Source: Thermoplasmatales archaeon UBA509 (GTDB lineage: Archaea > Thermoplasmatota > Thermoplasmata > Thermoplasmatales > Thermoplasmataceae). From it: DNA of 32,213 nucleotides. The DNA lies in contig DAJC01000016.1 of the NCBI GenBank assembly GCA_002498845.1, positions 35,315-67,527 of the forward strand, written 5' to 3'. Every line of letters starts with the position of its first letter. Position 1 is the first letter of the stretch. The notes beneath the pieces were generated by a model. That model was not told the DNA's origin, made no database searches, and worked only from the letters and a program-made list of their open reading frames with translations. The position numbers and the translations under genes are program-made. Below are positions 23,317 to 32,139 of this stretch, piece by piece.

Positions 23317-23847
23317 TCACTCCTTGAGAAGGTATATTCCGTCCTGGAATACCCTCAGATCGAATCCCTTTATCATGGTTGCCTTCTCAATGTTTGCAGC
23401 AGTGTGGCCCAGGTCCCTTTTGTCAATGCCGTTTATGAAAACCCTGTCACCTTTCACGCTTACTTTGGTGTTGCCCATTATAAGCGCCGTCCTTGGGGAT
23501 CTCTCGCCCAGGAAATTCTCAATGAGTACGCTGTTTCCCTTAACTGAAACCCTCATTGGAAAATGGGTGTAGTCTATCTTCATCTCATACTCAAAGCCAT
23601 TCAGCACTCCGGTTGCCATATTCTTTATCTCTGAGGCCCATGTTCCTGAGATACCTCTGTTCCTCCTGTTGTCCTTGCTGATGAGTATTCTTACCTTCTT
23701 CCCTTCGCTTTCTACTCGAACGTAATTGTCCCTGAACACGCGCCTGGTCTCGCCAAGCTTGCCCTTGACCGATATATCCCCGTCCTTGAGAGAAAGGGTA
23801 ACGCCGGATGGAATCTCATATGTCCACGTTTCCTTCCATTCTATCAT
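23317..23847 (-). CDS. rpl6: Ribosomal protein uL6
   Basis: 176 residues with two related alpha/beta domains. The first starts 'EIPSGVTLSLKDGDISVKG', and the second has 'HFPMRVSVKGNSVLIENFLGE' and 'RVFINGIDKRDLGHTAANIE'. It sits near the factor-binding centre. It lies 12 nt after uS8. Confidence 0.95.
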   Translation of the reverse strand: MIEWKETWTYEIPSGVTLSLKDGDISVKGKLGETRRVFRDNYVRVESEGKKVRILISKDNRRNRGISGTWASEIKNMATGVLNGFEYEMKIDYTHFPMRVSVKGNSVLIENFLGERSPRTALIMGNTKVSVKGDRVFINGIDKRDLGHTAANIEKATMIKGFDLRVFQDGIYLLKE

Positions 23848-23859
23848 CTTTCAAACACC

Positions 23860-24249
23860 TCAATAAACATAAGCCAGGAGCTTTCCTCCAAGACCCTGTT
23901 CCCTTGCTTCTATGTGACTCATTACACCCTTTGTTGTGGTCAGTATGAGAATGCCAAAGTCCTGTGCAGGAAGATACCTTGCCTCATACTTGTCGAGATT
24001 GGCTTTCTTCACGGGCAGTCTCGGCTTTATCACACCACAGTTGTTTATGGTGTTGCTGAGAACTATCTTCAGCTTGCCGCCCCGATTCTCATCCACTACC
24101 TCGAAGCTCTTCAGGTAGTTGTAATCCTGCATAACCTTCAGCACCCTCCCGATAAGGTTTGCTGCCGGTTCTGCCTCTATCTCTCTCTTCCCAATTCTGG
24201 ATGCGTTCTTTATGCTGTTAATTATATCATTAAGCGGATCGTGTCTCAT
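23860..24249 (-). CDS. rps8: Ribosomal protein uS8
   Basis: 129 residues, with 'DPLNDIINSIKNASRIGKRE' at the start and the rRNA-binding C-terminal block 'QDFGILILTTTKGVMSHIEA'. It is a primary binder of 16S rRNA helix 21. It follows uS14 by 9 nt. Confidence 0.96.
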   Translation of the reverse strand: MRHDPLNDIINSIKNASRIGKREIEAEPAANLIGRVLKVMQDYNYLKSFEVVDENRGGKLKIVLSNTINNCGVIKPRLPVKKANLDKYEARYLPAQDFGILILTTTKGVMSHIEAREQGLGGKLLAYVY

Positions 24250-24258
24250 TAATTCACC

Positions 24259-24420
24259 TCAACTGTACTTCCTGAAGCCCAGCGACGGGGCTGTTTCCCT
24301 GAAGCACTGCCTGCACAGTCTCAGACCGTACCTTCTGACCATGCCCCTCTTTCTGCCGCATCTTACGCAGCCTTCCTTGTGGCCGAATTTTCTCTTTGGT
24401 TCAAGTTTTACCTGTGACAT
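24259..24420 (-). CDS. rps14: Ribosomal protein uS14, zinc-binding type
   Basis: 53 residues, short enough to be dropped by length filters. It contains a zinc site of Cys18, Cys21, Cys36 and Cys39 and the ending '[19 protein letters not shown]', standard for archaeal uS14. It lies 4 nt after uL5 and 9 nt before uS8, in the usual uL5-uS14-uS8 order. Confidence 0.95.
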   Translation of the reverse strand: MSQVKLEPKRKFGHKEGCVRCGRKRGMVRRYGLRLCRQCFRETAPSLGFRKYS

Positions 24421-24424
24421 TTGA

Positions 24425-24973
24425 TCACCTTATAATATTGACCTTGAAGTTTTCCTCTAGGAACTTCATTGATTCTTCCTTAGAAATCTTCATTGTAGCT
24501 GGCAGGCCCTTGGATTCGATTCTCCTTCTTCGGACCCTGTAACCACCCTTTCTCTTGAGCACTACTGCGACATCCAGGCCGAATATCCCGATCTCAGGAT
24601 CATATTTCATGCCCTCGAATTCTGTATAATCTGGAATTCCGAAGTATGCATTTCCCTGCTGATCAAACGAATAGCTCTGGATTTTGAAATCCCTGGCATA
24701 GAGTGCACGCTTGAGGAAATCTTCTGCATCCTTCTTCCTCAGGGTCACCTTTGTGCCTATCTGGAGACCTTTTCTTATGTTGAAATCTCTGACTGTCTTC
24801 TTTGCAGTGGTGAAAACAGGCTTGTGCTTCGTGAGCATCTCGACCACTCTTGCGGCCTTGTTGAGTCTTTCTCCTGCTGCGCCTGCACCGATGTTTACAA
24901 CTACCTTGTCCAGTACGACCTGACGCATCTCATTTACAGTTTCAGCAGTAACTTCCTGCTTCTTTCTCGGCAT
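24425..24973 (-). CDS. rpl5: Ribosomal protein uL5
   Basis: 182 residues. '[20 protein letters not shown]' and '[20 protein letters not shown]' are the conserved 5S rRNA-binding blocks, and '[20 protein letters not shown]' follows. It contacts P-site tRNA and 5S rRNA. The ATG overlaps the eS4 stop by one base (TAATG). Confidence 0.96.
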   Translation of the reverse strand: MPRKKQEVTAETVNEMRQVVLDKVVVNIGAGAAGERLNKAARVVEMLTKHKPVFTTAKKTVRDFNIRKGLQIGTKVTLRKKDAEDFLKRALYARDFKIQSYSFDQQGNAYFGIPDYTEFEGMKYDPEIGIFGLDVAVVLKRKGGYRVRRRRIESKGLPATMKISKEESMKFLEENFKVNIIR

Positions 24974-25680
24974 TACTGCTCACCTCCAGGTAGATGGAAA
25001 GTGTACTTTGGACTTCCAACAACGAACGCGTAGTCCGATACGGTGGTAAAGCCCTCCTCGAAATGAATAAGGTTCTTTCCCGAGGATTCCTTTATCTCAA
25101 TCTTCTTAATGGTGCCTATGGAACCCACGTGCTCTCCTCCGGTGAGGAAGGCCTTGTTCCCGGGTTGCATCTTGAGAACCTGGTCAATCTTCTTTTCGGG
25201 GAGTTTCATAAGAACCACGTCTCCTGTTGATATGCCCTTCTCTTCTGTTATCAGGTTCTCGCCGTCATTGAAGACCAGTTGAGTCTTCCCGCCGGTGACA
25301 GTAATCTTGTTTGTTACCTTCTTTGGTTTAAGGGTGCTGTTCTTCTCGTCTTCCGGGAGTACGATAAGCCTTCCCTTGTTGTCAAACAGTATCCTGTAGT
25401 ACAGCTTCAGGGAATCTATGGATATCACATCCAGGAACCCAAGCGCGGTTCTCCTGTTTTTCACTACCTTCCCATCCACCTTCACCAGGCCGTTGTTCAG
25501 CATTCTGGTGATTTCTCTTTCCTTGTCACCGTGTTTAAGATAGTCCCTCATCACGATAAGCAGCGGCACTGAATCCTCCTTGCTGTGCCTTCCGCTTGTG
25601 GGGGTTGCAGCCCAGAAGTGTTCCTTCCTGGCTATCTTAACGGATCGTGATACCATGAGTCTCTTGGTTTTATTGATCAT
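24973..25680 (-). CDS. rps4e: Ribosomal protein eS4
   Basis: 235 residues from ATG 25680. The frame is open to 25812, but the upstream part overlaps uL24 and lacks family character, while 'KRLMVSRSVKIARKEHFW' matches the family N-terminus. An S4-type RNA-binding domain (about 44-105), a central domain and a C-terminal KOW motif ('GGEHVGSIGTIKKIEIK') follow. It overlaps uL24 by 11 nt and uL5 by 1 nt. Confidence 0.95.
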   Translation of the reverse strand: MINKTKRLMVSRSVKIARKEHFWAATPTSGRHSKEDSVPLLIVMRDYLKHGDKEREITRMLNNGLVKVDGKVVKNRRTALGFLDVISIDSLKLYYRILFDNKGRLIVLPEDEKNSTLKPKKVTNKITVTGGKTQLVFNDGENLITEEKGISTGDVVLMKLPEKKIDQVLKMQPGNKAFLTGGEHVGSIGTIKKIEIKESSGKNLIHFEEGFTTVSDYAFVVGSPKYTFHLPGGEQ

Positions 25681-26182
25681 CTTTATCTTCCTCCTCATCC
25701 AGATCTTCTGGTGATTCATCATTGTCACTGGCAGGCTCATCTGCGCTTTCCTGCTCCTCAATTTGGGCTTCTGCAGGTGTGGTCTCCTCTGAACCCTCCT
25801 GTTCTGCTTCAACGGGCTCTGCTTTCTCCTCCTCAGGAGGCGCCAGCTCTTCAGGTGTTGGTTCCACTATGGAGATTTTCTTCAATTCAGCTATCTTCCT
25901 TATCCTGGAAAGTCTTTCCTGCCGGGAAAGGTCAAGCCTGGTTATTATGAGGTTGCTTGCATCCATGTAGAATTCCTTCTGTTTGCCATCTGCCTTTGCG
26001 ATGGTTATTCCCTCAACTGAGATTCTGCCCGAGACATGGTCGATTCCTATGACCTTGCCACCTTCACCTTTCCTTGAGCCTGACTTGATCTTGACTATAT
26101 CCCCCTTTGATACTGCAAAGGATCTGAGGCCATAGCGCTTCCTTAGTTCTGAGTTTAATGACACATTTATCTTGCTGAACAT
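25670..26182 (-). CDS. rpl24: Ribosomal protein uL24 with long acidic C-terminal tail
   Basis: 170 residues. The KOW domain is clear ('SKGDIVKIKSGSRKGEGGKV', about 25-44), preceded by 'SELRKRYGLRSF'. The protein begins only about ten residues before that block, so it lacks the basic N-terminal stretch of typical archaeal uL24. From about residue 107 to the end it is almost entirely Glu, Asp, Pro, Ala and Ser, ending in a run of acidic residues. The tail stays in frame and the eS4 start overlaps its end, so it is truly coded. uL24 is an early large-subunit assembly protein. Confidence 0.92.
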   Translation of the reverse strand: MFSKINVSLNSELRKRYGLRSFAVSKGDIVKIKSGSRKGEGGKVIGIDHVSGRISVEGITIAKADGKQKEFYMDASNLIITRLDLSRQERLSRIRKIAELKKISIVEPTPEELAPPEEEKAEPVEAEQEGSEETTPAEAQIEEQESADEPASDNDESPEDLDEEEDKDDQ

Positions 26183-26190
26183 TTTTCACC

Positions 26191-26589
26191 TCAAACTATT
26201 GTGGAAGCGATGGCCGCTATCCTTGGCCATCTCTCTGCTGCTTCCCTGGCAACAGGTCCCTTTATCTCAGAACCCCGCACTTCTCCCTCCGGAGTAACAA
26301 GCACAGCTGCATTTTCGTCAAACTGTATCATGGTCCCATCAGGTCTTCTGTAGGGTCTTCTCTGCCGTATGACCACCGCATAGACAACTTTGCTTCTCAT
26401 TTCTGGAGTTCCCTTCTTAACGCTTGCTATGAACATGTCGCCCACTCCTGCGGCCGGTATTCTGGATGCCACGCCATGGTAGGCTTTCACGTCAATGAGG
26501 CTGATTATTTTTGCCCCACTGTTATCAGAGCACGGCATCACGGCACCCAGTGGCAATCCTCTGTGCTGTCTTCCTGCTATACCCTTCAT
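26191..26589 (-). CDS. rpl14: Ribosomal protein uL14
   Basis: 132 residues with 'AVMPCSDNSGAKIISLIDVK' and 'GDMFIASVKKGTPEMRSKVV', followed by 'FDENAAVLVTPEGEVRGSEI'. It forms an intersubunit bridge. The ATG overlaps the uS17 stop by 4 nt. Confidence 0.96.
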   Translation of the reverse strand: MKGIAGRQHRGLPLGAVMPCSDNSGAKIISLIDVKAYHGVASRIPAAGVGDMFIASVKKGTPEMRSKVVYAVVIRQRRPYRRPDGTMIQFDENAAVLVTPEGEVRGSEIKGPVAREAAERWPRIAAIASTIV

Positions 26590-26921
26590 TGATTCACCTT
26601 TTCAACTACTACGAAGGAAATTGTCTTTCCCAGTTTCCTGCATTCTGCTATCTTCACCTGGTCTCCAGGCTGCAACTTAATGCAGTCCGGGACATGCGCA
26701 TGGTATCTGGAGAATTTTGTCTCCTTCCTCTCGAACTTCTTTATGTATCTCTTGTATTCCTTAACCACTGTTGCACTCTTGATCATGGATGCAGATTCCA
26801 CTATTCCAGTGATAACCTGCCCTCTGACCTTGAGTTCCCCATGGAAAGGACACTTCCTGTCATGACACTCTTCCTTTGGCGGAACAACATCAAGCCCAAT
26901 ATTGTTAGTAATGTTTATCAC
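26586..26921 (-). CDS. rps17: Ribosomal protein uS17
   Basis: 111 residues, archaeal long form, with 'CHDRKCPFHGELKVRGQVI' then an OB-fold around 'SRYHAHVPDCIKLQPGDQVKI'. It is a primary 16S rRNA binder. The start read is GTG at 26921 within GGAGAGGTGA, so the ribosome site and start codon nearly coincide; the true start could be a few codons later. It overlaps the Rpp29 gene by 17 nt. Confidence 0.94.
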   Translation of the reverse strand: MINITNNIGLDVVPPKEECHDRKCPFHGELKVRGQVITGIVESASMIKSATVVKEYKRYIKKFERKETKFSRYHAHVPDCIKLQPGDQVKIAECRKLGKTISFVVVEKVNQ

Positions 26922-27207
26922 CTCTCCCGATTCGCAAATTCTTTGCTATTTTCCTGTAGTTTTTCAGACGCTCTTCAGGTCTCATCACAACAGCATCTCC
27001 AATGATGTTGAATGCCCTGGTGCCGTTTTCCATGCTGAATTCAGCTGTGGCCTTGGGTATCTGGATGATCCTCTTGACCTCGCTTATGGAGATCATTCTG
27101 GCGCTTTCTCTCACCACTGTGCCGGACTTGCCGACATTGTTAATGTTTGAATGCTTCACTACCTTCACCCTTAGACCGATGAAATCTGAAACATAATCGC
27201 TAATCAT
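26905..27207 (-). CDS. rnp1: Ribonuclease P protein component 1 (Rpp29/Pop4)
   Basis: 100 residues with the Sm-like barrel of Rpp29: 'DFIGLRVKVVKHSNINNVGKSG' region and 'VKRIIQIPKATAEFSM', ending in the 'GDAVVMRPEERLKNYRK' block. With Rpp21 it supports the specificity domain of RNase P RNA, which trims tRNA 5' ends. Location between aIF1 and uS17 is standard in archaea. It abuts aIF1 with no gap. Confidence 0.94.
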   Translation of the reverse strand: MISDYVSDFIGLRVKVVKHSNINNVGKSGTVVRESARMISISEVKRIIQIPKATAEFSMENGTRAFNIIGDAVVMRPEERLKNYRKIAKNLRIGRGDKHY

Positions 27208-27507
27208 TTACACGACCTCAATCTTAAATCCCATATCTTCAAGATATTTTTTCACGGCGTTCCTGTGGTCTCCCTGCAGTTCAATGGTCTTTCCATCCTT
27301 CACTGTGCCACCAGAAGCAACCTTTTTCTTAAGTTCCTTGGCAATTTCCTGGATGTTTTCTGACTTAGGATCGATTCCGTCCACAATAGTGACGAACTTC
27401 CCGTATCTTCTTTTATCGACGGAAATTTTCAAAGTCTGGTTGTCTCTTGTAAACCCTTCCCATGGCTGCAGTTCCTTTGGCAATCCTGTGAAATTTTTGT
27501 CCTTCAT
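27208..27507 (-). CDS. Translation initiation factor aIF1 (SUI1 family)
   Basis: 99 residues. The SUI1 domain shows 'DKRRYGKFVTIVDGID' and 'KELKKKVASGGTVKDGKTIELQGDH', the conserved basic loop and the beta strand contacting the P site. It checks start-codon choice on the small subunit. The N-terminal 'GLPKELQPWEGF' is typical of archaeal forms. It overlaps uL29 by 4 nt. Confidence 0.95.
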   Translation of the reverse strand: MKDKNFTGLPKELQPWEGFTRDNQTLKISVDKRRYGKFVTIVDGIDPKSENIQEIAKELKKKVASGGTVKDGKTIELQGDHRNAVKKYLEDMGFKIEVV

Positions 27508-27707
27508 TCGCTGGTAGCCTCCGATTCCAGGACGGTGTTTATCCTGGCTATCTGCCTCCTCAATGACCTGATTTTTCCAGGATTCGTAGGAGCACCGCCC
27601 ATGGCAACTGATGCCCTCTCCTTAAGGAGAGATTCCTTGAGTGAATTGAGTCTCTCCTCAACTTCCTCTTTATTCATCTGTCTTAGCTGTTTCGCTCTTA
27701 TTTCCAT
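27504..27707 (-). CDS. rpl29: Ribosomal protein uL29
   Basis: 67 residues forming two helices: '[20 protein letters not shown]' and '[18 protein letters not shown]'. It lies next to the exit tunnel with uL23. The start overlaps the end of uS3 by 38 nt, and the family N-terminus supports ATG 27707 rather than a later codon. Confidence 0.94.
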   Translation of the reverse strand: MEIRAKQLRQMNKEEVEERLNSLKESLLKERASVAMGGAPTNPGKIRSLRRQIARINTVLESEATSE

Positions 27708-28332
27708 CTGCTTGTACCTCCACTTCCTTCTTGGGAACGGCCTTCATTTCTATGTGAATATCATCTGGAAGCCTGTAATCCTTCCTGAGCATCTTCACAG
27801 AAATTCCAATGATGCCCAGCTTCATCTTTGCAGCTGAGAACCCGACGTCCATACCGGCCCTTGCAGGCTCACCAGAATACTTTATTGATCCGAAAGTGAA
27901 CTTCTGAGATCTGGCTCTTTCACCGGATATCTTGCCACCTATCCTTATCATTACGCCCCTTGCCCCGCTATCCATTACTCTTCTCAGTGAGGTGTTCCCG
28001 GCTTTTCTGTACGACCATCCCTTTTCCAGGGACAGGGCTATCTTCTTGGAGACGACCTGAGGGTTGAGATCAGGGTTATCGATTTCCTTCACTTCGATCT
28101 GGGGAGATTCCACCTTATACTTCTTTTCGAGTGTCTCTGTTATCTCCTGAACCTTGCTTCCCCGCCTTCCGATAACAAGGCCAGGCTTGTTGACGTATAG
28201 AGTGATGTTCGTGCCGAATGGCGTCCTCTTCATCTCCATTCCACCGAATCCCGCACTTTCCGTCTCTCTCCTGATGAATTCGGTCACCAGAAGCTTGTTT
28301 ACAGTCGTCTGTATAAATTTTCTCTCCTTCAT
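27670..28332 (-). CDS. rps3: Ribosomal protein uS3
   Basis: 220 residues. The KH domain contains '[18 protein letters not shown]', followed by the C-terminal domain with '[18 protein letters not shown]'. It forms part of the mRNA entry channel. A charged tail of about 20 residues ends the protein. It overlaps uL22 by 4 nt and uL29 by 38 nt. Confidence 0.96.
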   Translation of the reverse strand: MKERKFIQTTVNKLLVTEFIRRETESAGFGGMEMKRTPFGTNITLYVNKPGLVIGRRGSKVQEITETLEKKYKVESPQIEVKEIDNPDLNPQVVSKKIALSLEKGWSYRKAGNTSLRRVMDSGARGVMIRIGGKISGERARSQKFTFGSIKYSGEPARAGMDVGFSAAKMKLGIIGISVKMLRKDYRLPDDIHIEMKAVPKKEVEVQADGNKSETAKTDE

Positions 28333-28778
28333 TCTGTGACCTCCTCTACCAGTATTTCTAGATTTATTAGATCCTTGAAGTTTGCACCGGCTCGTCCATA
28401 AGCCTTTGGTGTGAATTTCTTTATCATCCTGCCCTTGGATGCTGCTATGTGCTTTATGACTATTGAATCAGTGTCAAGGCTCTTGAATTCTGCATTTGAT
28501 TCCACACTTGTGACTAGTTCAAGGAATGATTTTGCCGCCTTTACTGGATACCTGCCTGGACCCGATCCTTTCCGATGTGAAACGGAATCCAGGTACCTGA
28601 AATAGGGCACCGGCTCCTGTTTGGCAATTACTCTCTCAAGAGTCTTTTTTGCCCTGTCAAGAGGCATTCCCCTGAGGAAATGCGCGATATTCACGGCATC
28701 CTTGAGGGATATATCTGCTTCCCTGACTCTGGCAATTGCGGATCTTTCTGGAAATTCTGTTATTGCATATCCTTTCAT
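28329..28778 (-). CDS. rpl22: Ribosomal protein uL22
   Basis: 149 residues with '[20 protein letters not shown]' near the N-terminus and the tunnel-lining loop region around '[20 protein letters not shown]'. It follows uS19 by 5 nt and overlaps uS3 by 4 nt. Confidence 0.95.
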   Translation of the reverse strand: MKGYAITEFPERSAIARVREADISLKDAVNIAHFLRGMPLDRAKKTLERVIAKQEPVPYFRYLDSVSHRKGSGPGRYPVKAAKSFLELVTSVESNAEFKSLDTDSIVIKHIAASKGRMIKKFTPKAYGRAGANFKDLINLEILVEEVTE

Positions 28779-28783
28779 TTACA

Positions 28784-29242
28784 TCACTTCAGCGGCATGA
28801 ATTTCGAAGACCTTGTAGCACCTACTCCTGGACCTGAGTGCTTGACTTCCTTTCTTGTCATTGCGAATTCTCCAAGGTAATGTCCCAGCATCTCCGGTCT
28901 TATCTCGAACTTTACGTATGAATTACCATTGTAGACCTCTACGACCTTTCCGAAGAAAGACGGGATGATTATTGCATCCCTGACATGTGTTTTGTATTGT
29001 GTTACATCGGGTGATGAGAGATTCTCATAGAGGACGGCCTGATCATGGTTCTTTTCCCTCTTGAGTGTCCTTCTTGCCCTTGCGGGTAGAACCTCCATTA
29101 ACTTCTCCATTGGGAGTGCCTTCAGCTCCTCAAGCGAAAGCCCCCTGTATGAGAATTCCTTTGCACGTCCCATCACAATTTTCTGGGACTTTCTCGCCCT
29201 TCTCTTGATGGATTTTACTGATGCCTGTCTGTTCTGCGCCAT
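28784..29242 (-). CDS. rps19: Ribosomal protein uS19
   Basis: 152 residues. The basic N-terminal extension is typical of archaea, and the core has 'YKTHVRDAIIIPSFFGKVV' and 'RPEMLGHYLGEFAMTRKEVK'. It sits in the small-subunit head. The ATG overlaps the uL2 stop by one base (TAATG). Confidence 0.96.
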   Translation of the reverse strand: MAQNRQASVKSIKRRARKSQKIVMGRAKEFSYRGLSLEELKALPMEKLMEVLPARARRTLKREKNHDQAVLYENLSSPDVTQYKTHVRDAIIIPSFFGKVVEVYNGNSYVKFEIRPEMLGHYLGEFAMTRKEVKHSGPGVGATRSSKFMPLK

Positions 29243-29934
29243 TACTGTTTCCTCCTCTTAGGTGAAAGCCTGCCAACTTTCCTTCCAGGCGGTGTGCCTC
29301 TTCCCACTGTGCTTGGCCTACCAACGTGCTGATGGTTTCCTCCTCCGTGCGGATGGTTAACAGCGTTCATTGCAACGCCTCTTACAGAGTAGGGCCTCTT
29401 TGCCTTGCTCTGCAGGTAGTGGACATTTTTTCCTGCCTTAAGAACAGGTATATCCTTGCTTCCAGATCCCGCAACAAAACCTATTGTGGCCCTGCAGCTA
29501 GGATGGAACTGCTTAATCTTACCGGAAGGCAGCTTTACCGCGACTTTCTCTCCGTGAGTTACGACCAGGGCACTTGAGCCTGCGGTTCTGCAGAACTTGC
29601 CGCCATCTCCGGGCATGCTTTCAATGTTGTGGATGTAGCTTCCGTCGGGAATTGAACCGAGCATCATGCTGTTCCCAATCTCGGCCTTTGTGTCCAGTGC
29701 CGAGACGATTTCCTGTCCCCTGTATGCACCATTGAAGGCAATCTGATTCATCTTCCTGCCGTCCTCTGCCTTGAGCACGAGAACCGGTGAAGTACGACCG
29801 GGTGCATGTATCACGTCTTCTACTTTGTATTTGCCTTCAGGCATGAGCTTAATTTCGCCAACATGCCTGTGGCTTGGACTTCTGTAAACAAGTCCTCCCT
29901 TTCCTCTTCTTTGCGGTATAATTAATTTTCCCAT
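29242..29934 (-). CDS. rpl2: Ribosomal protein uL2
   Basis: 230 residues with the peptidyl-transferase-proximal loop '[20 protein letters not shown]', including the highly conserved His. The N-terminal OB-fold contains '[13 protein letters not shown]'. It is needed for subunit joining and peptidyl transfer. It lies 8 nt after uL23. Confidence 0.96.
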   Translation of the reverse strand: MGKLIIPQRRGKGGLVYRSPSHRHVGEIKLMPEGKYKVEDVIHAPGRTSPVLVLKAEDGRKMNQIAFNGAYRGQEIVSALDTKAEIGNSMMLGSIPDGSYIHNIESMPGDGGKFCRTAGSSALVVTHGEKVAVKLPSGKIKQFHPSCRATIGFVAGSGSKDIPVLKAGKNVHYLQSKAKRPYSVRGVAMNAVNHPHGGGNHQHVGRPSTVGRGTPPGRKVGRLSPKRRKQ

Positions 29935-29942
29935 ATTTCACC

Positions 29943-30194
29943 TCAGAATATTCCTATCCTCCCTGCGATCTCATCTGCAGAGAATTCCTTTGAAAGGGTC
30001 ACAATGGCCTTTTTGCCATTTTTCGTAATGATCATATTTACGTCTGTGACCTTTACTGAAAATTTTTCCTCGACCTCTTTCTTGACATCTGCTTTCCTGC
30101 TCTTCCTGTGGACTATGAATGCAATTTTATTTTCCTTTTCAAGCTGCAGCATGGTTTTTTCTGTCGCTATTGGTCTGATTATGATGTCTTCCAT
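29943..30194 (-). CDS. rpl23: Ribosomal protein uL23
   Basis: 83 residues: 'IIRPIATEKTMLQLEKENKI' at the start and 'EEKFSVKVTDVNMIITKNGK' later. It rims the exit tunnel and docks SRP and the translocon. The ATG overlaps the uL4 stop by one base. Confidence 0.96.
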   Translation of the reverse strand: MEDIIIRPIATEKTMLQLEKENKIAFIVHRKSRKADVKKEVEEKFSVKVTDVNMIITKNGKKAIVTLSKEFSADEIAGRIGIF

Positions 30195-30961
30195 TACTCC
30201 ATCTCCTCCAGAGTCTTTATTGCTGATTCAGTGAAGAGTGTCAATCTTCCACCATCTCCACCTGGTGCCAGCTTCCTTATGCTGAGCCCGTGAGTTGATA
30301 CAACCTCTACGCCAGGAAGTGTGGAGAACGCCCTGAGTTTTTCCTTTGATGAACCAACTATGAGTATGCTCTTTGGTTCCCTGTATGTTCTTCCCCTCAT
30401 CTTGCCACGGCCTGCCCTTATCTTGGTGCCCTCCTTGGCCCTGATTACATCATCGTATAGCCCAAGGTTTTTGAGAGTTTCAGCCGCATCCTTGGTCTTC
30501 TTGATGTTTTCAATTTCATTCTTGACTACAACCGGAAGAGTCACTTCTTCCGAAACGACATGCCCACGTTTCCTGACGTATTCCCTTGATGCAGTCATTG
30601 CTATTGCGCTCATTCTCGCCAGCTTTCTCTCCTTGGAGTTTATGCCCTTGAAAAGAACCTTTGCAGTTCTGGGTGAGTGTGCGCTCTTTCCGCCTACGAA
30701 ACTGGCAAGAAGAACTGCACGTGAGGAACCAGATGTTCTTGGTATCCTTGCAGTTCCATGACCGGGTCCTGCGTTCTGCCCAACTCTCCTCATTCCTGCA
30801 AGAGGGTATGAGCCATACGGCTGTCTGAGTGAGAGTGTTATGGCCCTGAAGGCCTTCCTGATCAGGTCCTGCCTCAACTGTGTATCGAATACTGCAGGAA
30901 GTGACATTTCTCCCTTTATTTCTCCATCTGTATCATATAAATTTACTTTCAGTTTAATCAC
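30194..30961 (-). CDS. rpl4: Ribosomal protein uL4
   Basis: 255 residues. 'QPYGSYPLAGMRRVGQNAGPGHG' style extended loop (47-70) reaches the exit tunnel, and 'GRGKMRGRTYREPKSILIVG' and 'LSIRKLAPGGDGGRLTLFTE' are conserved. It overlaps uL3 by 8 nt. Confidence 0.95.
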   Translation of the reverse strand: MIKLKVNLYDTDGEIKGEMSLPAVFDTQLRQDLIRKAFRAITLSLRQPYGSYPLAGMRRVGQNAGPGHGTARIPRTSGSSRAVLLASFVGGKSAHSPRTAKVLFKGINSKERKLARMSAIAMTASREYVRKRGHVVSEEVTLPVVVKNEIENIKKTKDAAETLKNLGLYDDVIRAKEGTKIRAGRGKMRGRTYREPKSILIVGSSKEKLRAFSTLPGVEVVSTHGLSIRKLAPGGDGGRLTLFTESAIKTLEEME

Positions 30962-31943
30962 CCTGCTTTGATTCCTTGGAGACGTAGCTAATGGTCAGGT
31001 TCTCCACTGACGGAGTTTTCTGCCTTGCTGGGTCTCTGAATTTGATAAGTCTCTTTGCAGCTCCTGGAACTGATCCGTGGATCAGAACATATTCTGTTCT
31101 CACGAGACCGTAATTGGTGAAGCCGCCTTTGACGTTAATGTCCTGATCTCCCTCGTTTTTTGAATACCTGAGAATTCTGATGTTGTGTGCCGTTCTCTGA
31201 TGAGTACCAATCTGTCCGGCCTGCGGTACAGTATTCCTCACCCAGTCAGGATGCCATGGACCAAGAGTACCTATCATTCTCCTGTGCTTCCTGTTCTTTG
31301 TTGGTAGCAGCTTGACGCCGAATCTCTTAACGTGCCCCTGAAAACCTTTACCTTTTGTGACCCCTATAACGTCTGCAAAATTTCCTGCCTTGGAAAAATC
31401 TGAGAAATGAAGCTCTTTGCCGAGATGCTCTTCAGCATAAGCCATCCTTGCTTTGACGTCCCCGCCTACGATCCTCACTTCAAAGATATCCGGGACCTTG
31501 GACGGTACCCCGCTTACCAGCTTCGGATTTGTGTGAACTATGAACCTGACTTCGGAAACCTCGGTTACCATTGGATGGTCTTTCTTTTCGGTCTGTTTTG
31601 TAATTCTTCTGAAAATTTCCTTATCCTGGTTTTCTGCCCATTTTTCAGAAACTATTGACAGGCCAAGTTCTGTTTCATCATAATACCTTATGCCTGCGAC
31701 AGTCAGAGGCGGAACTTCCACCACAGTAACCGGAGCAGCTATTGTTTGACCGGCTGTGGTGCTGAATTTTCTGTAATCAGTCATTTCCACGTGTGTCATG
31801 CCGACCTTGTATCCTGCAAATGCCTGAATCCTGACATTTCCATCGACCTCAGGCCAACTCCTGATATCGCCTTGCATTCTCTTCGAACGTACCCTAGGGT
31901 AGTATCCCATAGACCCCCGTCTGGGGTGATGCGGTGTTGCCAT
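30954..31943 (-). CDS. rpl3: Ribosomal protein uL3, first gene of the supercluster
   Basis: 329 residues, the usual archaeal size. It begins 'PHHPRRGSMGYYPRVRSKR' and contains 'AFAGYKVGMTHVEM' and 'HWKRFGVK'-type and 'PQAGQIGTHQRTAHN' regions near the peptidyl transferase centre. GGTGAT precedes the ATG by six A residues. It heads an almost gapless run of 30 genes down to nop5. Confidence 0.95.
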   Translation of the reverse strand: MATPHHPRRGSMGYYPRVRSKRMQGDIRSWPEVDGNVRIQAFAGYKVGMTHVEMTDYRKFSTTAGQTIAAPVTVVEVPPLTVAGIRYYDETELGLSIVSEKWAENQDKEIFRRITKQTEKKDHPMVTEVSEVRFIVHTNPKLVSGVPSKVPDIFEVRIVGGDVKARMAYAEEHLGKELHFSDFSKAGNFADVIGVTKGKGFQGHVKRFGVKLLPTKNRKHRRMIGTLGPWHPDWVRNTVPQAGQIGTHQRTAHNIRILRYSKNEGDQDINVKGGFTNYGLVRTEYVLIHGSVPGAAKRLIKFRDPARQKTPSVENLTISYVSKESKQGD

Positions 31944-31974
31944 TTTTTTATCACCTACGACCGTTACACATAGG

Positions 31975-31997
31975 AGTTGGACAGAATTTTGCCAACT
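31975..31997 (-). promoter_or_regulatory. Leader hairpin upstream of uL3
   Basis: AGTTGG (31975-31980) and CCAACT (31992-31997) can form a 6-bp stem with an 11-nt loop in the untranslated leader, about 30 nt before the uL3 start. It could play a part in ribosomal-protein feedback, but a chance hairpin cannot be excluded. Confidence 0.25.
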
Positions 31998-32063
31998 TCA
32001 CTGGGATGCGATTATTGCATTGCCCATTGTGTATGGTTAAAGTATCGGGTAAACCTAAAAAGC

Positions 32064-32071
32064 TATTTAAA
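32064..32071 (-). promoter_or_regulatory. Putative TATA box of the ribosomal supercluster
   Basis: TTTAAATA on the minus strand is the best TATA match upstream of uL3. It would start a transcript near 32040-32045, leaving a leader of about 100 nt. A weaker site, GGTTAAAG on the plus strand (about 32035-32042), gives a shorter leader. Confidence 0.45.
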
Positions 32072-32107
32072 TGTTTATTGAAGCAAATTTCTACTGGGCA
32101 CGATAAG

Positions 32108-32115
32108 TTATAAAT
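32108..32115 (+). promoter_or_regulatory. TATA box of tRNA-Lys
   Basis: TTATAAAT is centred about 28 nt before the mature tRNA 5' end, the normal spacing for an archaeal tRNA promoter. It lies back to back with the promoter of the ribosomal cluster. Confidence 0.65.
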
Positions 32116-32139
32116 GCTGATAAAATATTCGGAATGGCT

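Noticed and set aside
25681..25812. Upstream extension of eS4 by 44 codons
   Set aside because: This frame overlaps the uL24 tail and lacks eS4 family residues; the ATG at 25680 fits the family start.
26511..27005. Plus-strand open frame of 164 codons
   Set aside because: It is antisense to uS17, uL14 and Rpp29, all firmly identified.
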